Under the pieces are notes generated by a model. It did no database searches. It saw nothing but the letters and a program-made list of their open reading frames with translations, and had not been told where the DNA came from. Shown piece after piece: positions 1 to 4,953 of a stretch of 5,346 nucleotides of DNA. The first letter of the stretch is position 1. Each line of letters starts with the position of its first letter. The DNA comes from Acidimicrobium sp. BACL17 MAG-120823-bin42 (GTDB lineage Bacteria > Actinomycetota > Acidimicrobiia > Acidimicrobiales > Ilumatobacteraceae), in the NCBI GenBank assembly GCA_001438985.1, contig LIAZ01000086.1, positions 1-5,346 of the forward strand, in the 5' to 3' direction. The translations under genes and the position numbers were made by a program.

Positions 1-374
1 AGTTTTTGCGCGAGCGGCATCTTGCAACACTCACCACGCTGCGCAAAGACGGATCACCGCATGTTGTTGCGGTTGGTTTCAGTTACGACGTCGAGCAACA
101 GCGCGCTCGCGTGATCACTTTTTCGACGTCACAAAAAGCAAAGAACGCTTTGCTCGGGGGAAGAGCCGCGGTTTCTCAAGTGGACGGTGGCCGATGGTTA
201 ACGCTTGAGGGTGTTGCACATCTAGTTACGCGCGAGACCGACCCCGACGAAGTGCAACGAGCAGTAGCTGGATACGCCGCTCGATATCAAGAACCAAAGG
301 AACGCGACAACCGAGTTGCAATCATTATCTCAGTCGACCGAATCATGGGTCGAGTTTCTGCAACTAACGAATAG
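1..374 (+). CDS. PPOX-class flavin/F420-dependent oxidoreductase, 5'-truncated by window start
   Basis: This is the C-terminal 120-odd residues of a split-barrel protein of the pyridoxamine 5'-phosphate oxidase-like superfamily. The segment ATLTTLRKDGSPHVV near the left edge is the typical first two beta strands of the fold (consensus LATL..DGSPHVVPV), followed by a strand with ITFSTSQKAKN, where the Ser/Lys pair lies where this family contacts the cofactor phosphate, and then a WLTLEGVAHLV strand. The end, VAIIISVDRIMGR, resembles the final strand of the Rv1155-like 'PPOX class F420-dependent' group. Such enzymes are cytosolic dimers that use F420H2 or FMN to reduce small substrates; the substrate here is unknown. 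The reading frame is open to the left edge (TTT before TTG at 6), so the TTG at 6 is probably an internal Leu and the true start lies outside the window. Its TAG stop abuts the stop codon of the convergent nei-like gene. Whether the cofactor is F420, FMN or heme cannot be decided from this fragment. Confidence 0.8.
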   Translation, partial: FLRERHLATLTTLRKDGSPHVVAVGFSYDVEQQRARVITFSTSQKAKNALLGGRAAVSQVDGGRWLTLEGVAHLVTRETDPDEVQRAVAGYAARYQEPKERDNRVAIIISVDRIMGRVSATNE

Positions 375-1265
375 CTAGTTAAACGAATCTTGGCCGTCGC
401 CACGCATTGTGGCTAGCTCATTCATCAACACATGTGACGCCGGATGCGTGTCACCAAAAACAGGTGTGCGATCAATCGATAGCGGCGTAATATTTGGACT
501 CACGAGTGGCTGATGCCCTATTTGACAACCTGGACACCAGTACAACACACGGCTTGCTTCGCCATGATGAGCAACTCGAATGAGGTCGCCACAGCGATGA
601 CATGACTTACCTTGACGGCCATATACGGCCATTTCATTGGGTATTTGAGCAATCAACGATTCTTGCGCCAGGAGCAGCAGTTCACGACATTCGGCTCGCT
701 TCAGTTCGCTCGCACATGCCCACGGGTGGATTTCGCAGGCCCACAAAATCTCGCAGCGAAATACATTGCCAATACCTGAAACCACACGTTGATCCAAAAG
801 AACATCAGAAACTGTTGCTTCACGATCCTCATAGTGCATCATGCGATCAACGCATTCTTCAATATCAACATCGTGGTGACTGATGTTTGGTCCGAGTTTG
901 CCAAGAATGGGATGACGACGAGGATCAAAGTCGCGGAATGTTTCAAGACTGATTGCACCGAAACACACAGCAATCCAATCGGAAACTGCGATCACTACTT
1001 GTGCACGATCACGCGGCTTTGACCACCGCTCGCCCCGTCGATACAAGTGCCACGATCCGGTAAGCCGAAATGTGGAATGCAGCACCACACCATCGTCCCA
1101 AACGATTTCAATATTCTTTCCAAACGTGCGAACTTCTTCGATGGTGTGGCCTACAGCCGGACGAATCCCATCACACCCCAGGGCATCGAAAGCCAGTGTT
1201 TGCTTACCAATGAGGGCGGTGCGAAGTGTGACTGCGGTGCGATAGACCGAGTTAACTTCACGCAT
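375..1265 (-). CDS. Nei/Fpg-family DNA glycosylase (endonuclease VIII-like), catalytic Pro2 replaced by Arg
   Basis: This 296-residue protein belongs to the Fpg/Nei family of bifunctional base-excision-repair enzymes, which remove oxidised bases and nick the abasic site. Visible family features in order: N-terminal helix region aligned to MPEGDTVYRTA; Lys50 in FGKNIEI, at the conserved beta-sandwich lysine; LTGSWHLYRRGERW (68-81), the typical Nei2 block; LLDQRVVSGIGNVF (156-169) in the helix-two-turn-helix, with the DNA-binding Asn167; and a C-terminal zinc finger with Cys222, Cys225, Cys244 and Cys247 and the finger arginine (Arg239). Length fits actinobacterial Nei proteins. The oddity is the N-terminus: MREVNS stands where the family has MPEGDT, so the nucleophilic Pro2 is Arg while Glu3 is kept. 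An in-frame TAA four codons upstream of the ATG (bases 1277-1275) excludes a longer product beginning with Pro. The family assignment is firm; glycosylase/lyase activity is doubtful. The gene diverges from the 102-aa gene by 45 bases and probably uses a leaderless promoter. Confidence 0.92.
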   Translation of the reverse strand: MREVNSVYRTAVTLRTALIGKQTLAFDALGCDGIRPAVGHTIEEVRTFGKNIEIVWDDGVVLHSTFRLTGSWHLYRRGERWSKPRDRAQVVIAVSDWIAVCFGAISLETFRDFDPRRHPILGKLGPNISHHDVDIEECVDRMMHYEDREATVSDVLLDQRVVSGIGNVFRCEILWACEIHPWACASELKRAECRELLLLAQESLIAQIPNEMAVYGRQGKSCHRCGDLIRVAHHGEASRVLYWCPGCQIGHQPLVSPNITPLSIDRTPVFGDTHPASHVLMNELATMRGDGQDSFN

Positions 1266-1271
1266 GAGGAA

Positions 1272-1277
1272 AGATTA
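1272..1277 (-). promoter_or_regulatory. Candidate -10 element (TAATCT) of a leaderless promoter for the nei-like gene
   Basis: Read on the minus strand, TAATCT (bases 1277 to 1272) is followed by exactly six bases and then the ATG at 1265. A TANNNT hexamer at this distance puts transcription start at or next to the A of the ATG, the arrangement of actinobacterial leaderless genes. No Shine-Dalgarno is visible in the pyrimidine-rich bases before the ATG. No convincing -35 is present at 17 bases (CTCAAA). It is an inference from sequence only. Confidence 0.45.
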
Positions 1278-1297
1278 TTCACCCCACCATGTAGTTT

Positions 1298-1303
1298 GAG
1301 GGA
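1298..1303 (+). promoter_or_regulatory. Ribosome binding site deciding the start of the 102-aa gene
   Basis: GAGGGA lies seven bases before the ATG at 1311 and is complementary to the 16S anti-Shine-Dalgarno. It supports 1311 as the start rather than any upstream codon in the same frame, all of which would put the N-terminus antisense inside the nei-like gene. Confidence 0.7.
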
Positions 1304-1310
1304 TCATCTC

Positions 1311-1619
1311 ATGAATAACGAACCTGACAACTCTGACGACCAACTTGTGCGTCGTGCCGCGCAACGTTACGGAACGGTTGGAGCCATGTTGGCTGGTGGC
1401 ATGGTCGTTTTCGACAGGTTGCTCGGGCGTAAACCTAAGCAAGAAGCAGCAGTGGTTATTGAAGCCTCGAGTGAACCCGAAGACATTGAACAGGATGGCA
1501 TCACTGTGGCTATCAACGACAACATCACCGTTCATTCACCAGCACCCAATAAGCGAAGTAGCGGCCGAGTCGTCACAAAACGCCGTAAAACCCAACAAAT
1601 AGAGGGTCTAACGGACTAA
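1311..1619 (+). CDS. Small hypothetical protein with one hydrophobic helix and charged tail (102 aa)
   Basis: I do not recognise this family. The ATG at 1311 is chosen because of a good ribosome binding site (GAGGGA, 7-base spacer) and because the gene then starts just after the divergent nei-like gene instead of inside it. The protein has an acidic N-terminus (residues 1-10), a basic stretch (R14, R15, R19), a glycine-rich hydrophobic segment GTVGAMLAGGMVVFDRLLG (21-39) that could be a short membrane-associated helix, an acidic middle (about 51-62), and a basic C-terminus containing KRRK (90-93). No signal peptidase site, cysteine or catalytic motif is visible. The single hydrophobic segment next to basic residues could make it a membrane-anchored protein with a cytoplasmic tail, but it contains Asp35 and Arg36, so this is weak. 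Its stop codon overlaps that of the convergent NUDIX-like gene. It is probably a real gene, because of the RBS, the gap-filling position and the full-length open frame. Confidence 0.7.
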   Translation: MNNEPDNSDDQLVRRAAQRYGTVGAMLAGGMVVFDRLLGRKPKQEAAVVIEASSEPEDIEQDGITVAINDNITVHSPAPNKRSSGRVVTKRRKTQQIEGLTD

Positions 1620-2152
1620 GGAAGTTGGCCTACGGATGCCAATGCGAGCCGCACTAAGCGATCGTGACCACTGGTCATTTCTTTAACCATTTGTGCCGAA
1701 GTTGCCTGTTGCGGTGTAAACCAACCCAAATCCAATGCCTGTTGTGTGGGATGGCAGTCTCCGGAAACCGGAACAACGTACGCCAAACTGACGGCGTGAT
1801 GTCGAGGATCATGGAATCCACTGATTGATGGATCTGGGAAGTACTCAACAACAGTAAATGGTGCTGGTTCGAGAGGAACTCTCGGCAACGCAAGCGAACC
1901 CAGGTCTTTTTCAAGATGACGCAGCAATGCCTCACGAATCCGTTCGCCAAGCAACACTCGGCCAGAAACCACGGTGCGGCTGATCGAGCCATCAGGAGCC
2001 TGGCGAAGCAACATGCCCACGTGGGTCACTTCTCCCATGTCGTTGACTCGCACGGGAACGGCATCTACATATACCAAGGGAACTTGACCACGAACATCGG
2101 TCAGCGTTTGTGGGTCAAGCCAATTGGTTTTGACATCAATACTGTCGGTCAC
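1616..2152 (-). CDS. DUF4916-type NUDIX-fold protein with degenerate Nudix box
   Basis: The 178-residue product resembles the actinobacterial DUF4916 family, which is related to NUDIX hydrolases: an N-terminal WL(D/S)P..L..VR..VP motif (residues 11-25), the beta strand VPLVYVDAVPVRV (24-36), and a Nudix-box region at 64-86. Against the consensus G-x5-E-x7-REUxEExGU the protein has Gly64, Glu70, Arg78 and Gly85 in the right places, but His79, Lys82 and Asp83 where the three glutamates of REUxEE should be. These glutamates normally bind the divalent metal, so classical pyrophosphohydrolase chemistry is questionable; as far as I recall, DUF4916 proteins often have an altered box. WFTP (144-147), after a Pro-rich FPDP segment (105-108), also suits the family. 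The GTG start at 2152 is supported by GAGGAG with a five-base spacer. It diverges from the DoxX-like gene. Substrate unknown. Confidence 0.8.
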   Translation of the reverse strand: MTDSIDVKTNWLDPQTLTDVRGQVPLVYVDAVPVRVNDMGEVTHVGMLLRQAPDGSISRTVVSGRVLLGERIREALLRHLEKDLGSLALPRVPLEPAPFTVVEYFPDPSISGFHDPRHHAVSLAYVVPVSGDCHPTQQALDLGWFTPQQATSAQMVKEMTSGHDRLVRLALASVGQLP

Positions 2153-2157
2153 GACGT

Positions 2158-2163
2158 CTCCTC
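2158..2163 (-). promoter_or_regulatory. Shine-Dalgarno GAGGAG of the NUDIX-like gene
   Basis: On the minus strand GAGGAG is followed by five bases and the GTG at 2152. It is the strongest ribosome binding site in the window and fixes a non-ATG start. Confidence 0.75.
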
Positions 2164-2235
2164 AATGCGTTATTCCATTGTCACAGAAATTCGTACCCTG
2201 GCGTGGAATACCCATCTCTGAGGGTTCACTGTGGC
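2164..2235. other. Divergent intergenic region between NUDIX-like and DoxX-like genes
   Basis: This is the central part of the largest non-coding gap in the window (94 bases in all) and must carry the start signals of two divergent genes. TACCC occurs twice 15 bases apart (2194-2198 and 2209-2213), and TTGTCA at 2178-2183 could act as a -35 on the plus strand, but no correctly spaced -10 goes with it. I cannot name a promoter or operator here with confidence. Confidence 0.4.
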
Positions 2236-2239
2236 AAGG
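2236..2239 (+). promoter_or_regulatory. Ribosome binding site AAGG for the DoxX-like gene
   Basis: AAGG lies seven bases before the GTG at 2247 and is the reason for choosing that codon. In-frame TTG codons at 2259 and 2277 are alternatives with weaker upstream sequence. Confidence 0.5.
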
Positions 2240-2246
2240 TACATCT

Positions 2247-2684
2247 GTGCAACTGCCAACTTTGCAGAATCAGGCCTTGACGTCCCGCTTGTGGATTCCA
2301 CTTGGCGTGTTTGTCTTGCTAGCAGGACTCACCCACTTCGCAAACCCCGACTTCTTTGATGCCATTGTCCCGCCGTGGCTACCGCCAAACGAGAGGTTCT
2401 GGACCAACATCAGCGGCATTGCCGAAATCGCCATTGGAATTGCCGTGTTACTGCCCAAATATCGCAAGATTGGCGCCCTTGGCGCAGTTGCACTGTTTGT
2501 CGCGGTCTACCCCGCCAACCTGTTCATGGTGTGGGACTGGCGTGATCGATCAGCCACCGAACAGGTGGTGTCGTGGGTTCGCTTACCGTTTCAGTTTGTC
2601 TTTATCTGGATGGCATTGATTGTTGCTCGGGAAAATGGCTCACCAATTGCCAGCAACATACTTCGTTTCCAAAAACGCAAGTAG
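2247..2684 (+). CDS. DoxX-like family four-helix integral membrane protein
   Basis: With the GTG at 2247 the product has 145 residues and four hydrophobic segments: about 15-31 (IPLGVFVLLAGLTHF), 52-69 (containing SGIAEIAIGIAVLLP), 76-95 and 113-127. The block GLTHFANPDFFDAIVPPWLP (27-46), the SGIAE motif and YPANLFM (88-94) are the signature of small DoxX-like membrane proteins, which sit in the cytoplasmic membrane. Some DoxX relatives are linked to thiosulfate:quinone oxidoreduction or to thiol redox control, but this subgroup has no established reaction and the protein has no cysteine, so no redox role is claimed. The frame is open upstream to 2124, which would overlap the divergent NUDIX-like gene; GTG 2247 with AAGG is preferred. 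The last 45 bases, coding for the polar tail that ends in KRK, overlap the 3' end of the convergent aldehyde dehydrogenase gene. Confidence 0.82.
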   Translation: MQLPTLQNQALTSRLWIPLGVFVLLAGLTHFANPDFFDAIVPPWLPPNERFWTNISGIAEIAIGIAVLLPKYRKIGALGAVALFVAVYPANLFMVWDWRDRSATEQVVSWVRLPFQFVFIWMALIVARENGSPIASNILRFQKRK

Positions 2685-4022
2685 CCCGTCATGGCCGCCT
2701 TCACGGCCAATCCCCGATGCCTTCACACCACCAAACGGCGCAGCCGGATCGGACACAAGCCCTCGGTTGAAACCGACCATTCCTGTTTCCAGTAACTCTG
2801 CCGTGCGCATCCCACGAGCCGCGTCACGAGTAAACACGTAACTAACTAATCCGTGCTCAACATCATTGGCTTGCCGCATCATTTCTGCGTCGTCACTGAA
2901 GGAAACAAGTGATGCAACAGGACCAAAAATCTCGTCTTGCAAAATCTCATCAGTTGGAGAAACGTTTGTGAGAACGGTTGCCTCATATCCAAATGCGGGA
3001 GTAGTGCTTGCCGCACCACCACACAACACCTTGGCCCCACGCGACACTGCTGCACTTACCGCAGCAGTCACTCGCTCTTGTTGCGCACGCGATACAAGGG
3101 GTCCAAGTGTTGTTGACGGGTCAAGCCCATCTCCCAATGTGAGTGCCGCCATACGAGCAGTGAACTTGTCGGTGAATTCAGTCAACACACTGTTGTGAAT
3201 GTAAAAACGATTGGCGGCGGTACATGCCGCGCCCCCATTACGCATTTTTGCGAGCATCGCACCTTCAACTGCAAGATCGATATCTGCGTCATCAAAAACA
3301 ATGAACGGCGCATTGCCACCAAGCTCCATACTGCAATTGATAATCCGCTTGGCAGCCTGTGCAAGCAACAACGAACCAACCCGTGTCGAACCCGTGAAGC
3401 TCAGTTTGCGGATCTTGCCCGAATCAAGCATTGCTTCAACTGCCGGTCCTGGTGGGTCGGCGACGACAACATTGACCACGCCTTCAGGCGCACCTGCGCG
3501 GTGCAGGATGTCGGCAATTGCCAGCGCGGTAAGTGGTGTGTCATGGGCTGGCTTCAACACCACTGTGCATCCCGCGGCAAGAGCCGGTGCAATTTTGCGA
3601 GTAGCCATGGCAGCAGGAAAGTTCCATGGTGTAGCCAGCAATGCAACGCCTACGGGCTGACGCGACACCAACAACCAGTTGGCGCCACTTGGCGCGCGAC
3701 GGTAGTCACCATCAATGCGCACCGCCTCTTCGCTAAACCAGCGAAAGAACTCCGCAGCATATGCAACTTCTGCCCGCGCATCTGAAAGCACTTTGCCCAT
3801 TTCCAATGTGATCGTTCGTGCGAGCGACTCTTGCTCAGCAATCATGATTTCAAACGCTTTGCGCAAGATTTCTGCCCGTGCGCGCGGAGCAGTTGCCTTC
3901 CACGATGCAAATGCATCAGCAGCCACATCAACTGCTCGCAGACAATCTGCCACCGAAGCGTTGTCAACTTTGCCGATTGACGACCCCGTAGCAGGGTTCA
4001 GAACATCAATGTATTGAGCCAT
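2640..4022 (-). CDS. Aldehyde dehydrogenase, succinate-semialdehyde dehydrogenase (GabD-like)
   Basis: A full-length 460-residue ALDH-superfamily enzyme that oxidises an aldehyde to a carboxylate with NAD(P)+ in the cytosol. Visible motifs: TPWNFP (131-136, oxyanion-hole Asn134), VLKPA (155-159, Lys157), FTGSTRVG (209-216, Rossmann turn), MELGG (232-236, general base Glu233), RNGGAACTAANR (261-272, nucleophile Cys267), EIFGP (364-368), and PFGGVKASGIGREGG (429-443). The last motif and the ending LETKYV are those of succinate-semialdehyde dehydrogenases. The residue corresponding to the NAD-selective glutamate after KPA is His160, so NADP+ use is plausible. Related SSADHs have Q or E where Ala265 stands, two residues before the cysteine. 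The gene follows the oxygenase by only nine bases, so it is probably the second gene of an operon; no strong ribosome binding site precedes it. Family is certain, succinate semialdehyde is the best guess for the substrate, and other omega- or short-chain aldehydes are possible. No aminotransferase gene (gabT) lies in the window. Confidence 0.93.
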   Translation of the reverse strand: MAQYIDVLNPATGSSIGKVDNASVADCLRAVDVAADAFASWKATAPRARAEILRKAFEIMIAEQESLARTITLEMGKVLSDARAEVAYAAEFFRWFSEEAVRIDGDYRRAPSGANWLLVSRQPVGVALLATPWNFPAAMATRKIAPALAAGCTVVLKPAHDTPLTALAIADILHRAGAPEGVVNVVVADPPGPAVEAMLDSGKIRKLSFTGSTRVGSLLLAQAAKRIINCSMELGGNAPFIVFDDADIDLAVEGAMLAKMRNGGAACTAANRFYIHNSVLTEFTDKFTARMAALTLGDGLDPSTTLGPLVSRAQQERVTAAVSAAVSRGAKVLCGGAASTTPAFGYEATVLTNVSPTDEILQDEIFGPVASLVSFSDDAEMMRQANDVEHGLVSYVFTRDAARGMRTAELLETGMVGFNRGLVSDPAAPFGGVKASGIGREGGHDGLLAFLETKYVAGNW

Positions 4023-4031
4023 CAGTAATGG

Positions 4032-4883
4032 CTATTTCTGCAACTCAACACCAGCAATTTGCTTAATGCGATCACGCAGAAAGTCAAACGCGGTTTTGTT
4101 TTCCGCAATCAACACATCGTCTGCTGGATGCAAAAACAATGGGGTTGAAATGCGCGAACGAGTAGCGGCTTCACCAACAGGATTGACTACGCGGTGCGTT
4201 GTGCTTGGGTAGTAGCCATTGGTGACATAGTTCAGCATGTCGCCTGCATTGATTGCAACGCTGCCCGGATCACACGGCACGTCGTGCCAATTTCCCGCCA
4301 GATCCCTTACCTGCAAACCTGGCTCATTTGATGCTGGCAGCACGGTGATCATGTTGATGTCTTCATGTGCTGCTGCGCGCACCGCATCTGCAGGTTCGTC
4401 GCCGCGAAGTGGTGGGTAATGCAAAATTCGCAGCAATGTTCGTTTTGTTCCATCAATCATCTGCGAAAGCGGCATCGAAAAATTCTTAGAGATCTCGGTA
4501 GGAGTATTGGCTTCAACCCAACTCAGTAATTCGGCAGCAAGCGACCACCCTGCTTGGTACATTGCTTCGGCGCTTCCCGATTCGTGTTCGGGCCTGCGAC
4601 CCCACGGATACCAGTGGAAATACTCTTTGATGTCTTTGACTTGCGCGCCGACCGCAGTTTCGGCTTCTTCAAGCGGTCGATACCCGTCTTGGTCAGTTTC
4701 GCTTGGGATGTACTCCCACTTTCGTTCTGAACGAAAGAAGTCGTGCCACTCGGTTTGTAGTCGCTGCACAACGTCATACGGAATTGGATGATTGATCAGC
4801 ACAGCAAAACCTGTTTCACGAAGTGACTTCGTGAATTGCACAGGTGCATCGGGAGATGTGTAGTCGACTACAGCGACATCCAT
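4032..4883 (-). CDS. 2-oxoglutarate/Fe(II)-dependent oxygenase, isopenicillin N synthase-like family
   Basis: A 283-residue non-heme iron oxygenase with the layout of the PcbC/IPNS-like superfamily (COG3491 type). The N-terminal part has VAVVDYTS and ETGFAVLINHPIP (23-35), the standard DIOX_N motif. The double-stranded beta-helix core has LRILHYPP (151-158), the iron ligands His173 and Asp175 in HED, distal His230 in TTHRVVNP, and the 2-oxoglutarate-binding pair Arg244/Ser246 in SRIS. All catalytic residues are present, so activity is expected: hydroxylation, demethylation, desaturation or ring chemistry coupled to decarboxylation of 2-oxoglutarate to succinate. The substrate is unknown. I chose ATG 4883, which gives the usual MDVxVVD start; a TTG at 4904 would add seven residues and cannot be excluded, since the GAGG before 4883 is only two bases from the ATG. 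The gene leads an operon with the aldehyde dehydrogenase and diverges from the MFS transporter, which suggests a joint catabolic role. Confidence 0.9.
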   Translation of the reverse strand: MDVAVVDYTSPDAPVQFTKSLRETGFAVLINHPIPYDVVQRLQTEWHDFFRSERKWEYIPSETDQDGYRPLEEAETAVGAQVKDIKEYFHWYPWGRRPEHESGSAEAMYQAGWSLAAELLSWVEANTPTEISKNFSMPLSQMIDGTKRTLLRILHYPPLRGDEPADAVRAAAHEDINMITVLPASNEPGLQVRDLAGNWHDVPCDPGSVAINAGDMLNYVTNGYYPSTTHRVVNPVGEAATRSRISTPLFLHPADDVLIAENKTAFDFLRDRIKQIAGVELQK

Positions 4884-4909
4884 GCCCTCAACACTACGAC
4901 CCAAGTCGT

Positions 4910-4915
4910 ATTATC
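4910..4915 (-). promoter_or_regulatory. Candidate -10 (GATAAT) for the oxygenase-dehydrogenase operon
   Basis: On the minus strand GATAAT (4915 to 4910) matches TATAAT in five of six positions. TTGTGG (4937 to 4932), 16 bases upstream, could be a weak -35. Transcription would begin near 4903, leaving about 20 bases of leader before ATG 4883. This location argues against the TTG at 4904 as the start, because transcription would begin at or just beyond it. Sequence inference only. Confidence 0.5.
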
Positions 4916-4941
4916 GCCACTCTTGCAATAGCCACAATCAC

Positions 4942-4947
4942 TAGTGT
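4942..4947 (+). promoter_or_regulatory. Candidate -10 (TAGTGT) of a leaderless promoter for the MFS gene
   Basis: TAGTGT fits TANNNT and lies exactly six bases before the GTG at 4954, the same geometry as at the nei-like gene. AAGG touches the GTG directly, too close to act as a ribosome binding site, which favours a leaderless start. No good -35 is visible. The element sits five bases from the possible -35 of the opposite-strand operon promoter, so the two promoters nearly overlap. Confidence 0.4.
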
Positions 4948-4953
4948 GGCAAG

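Noticed and set aside
6..8. TTG at 6 as the start of the PPOX-class gene
   Set aside because: The frame is open before it, and family members have further N-terminal residues before the LATL strand, so this is most likely an internal Leu of a gene cut by the window edge.
602..1022. Plus-strand frames (93 and 77 codons) opposite the nei-like gene
   Set aside because: They are shadows of an intact conserved gene and have neither ribosome binding sites nor recognisable domains.
1047..1310. Upstream extension of the 102-aa gene's frame to an ATG at 1047
   Set aside because: The extension lies entirely antisense to the nei-like gene plus the spacer and has low-complexity shadow-like content; the ATG at 1311 has a good Shine-Dalgarno.
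2124..2246. ATG at 2124 as start of the DoxX-like gene
   Set aside because: It would add about 41 residues without membrane-protein character that overlap the start and ribosome binding site of the divergent NUDIX-like gene; GTG 2247 with AAGG fits the family's usual N-terminus.
3195..3785. 196-codon open frame on the plus strand opposite the aldehyde dehydrogenase
   Set aside because: It is antisense to a strongly conserved ALDH gene, its translation is rich in Cys, Arg and His without any domain pattern, and no ribosome binding site precedes it. A second 149-codon frame at 3211-3660 is rejected for the same reason.
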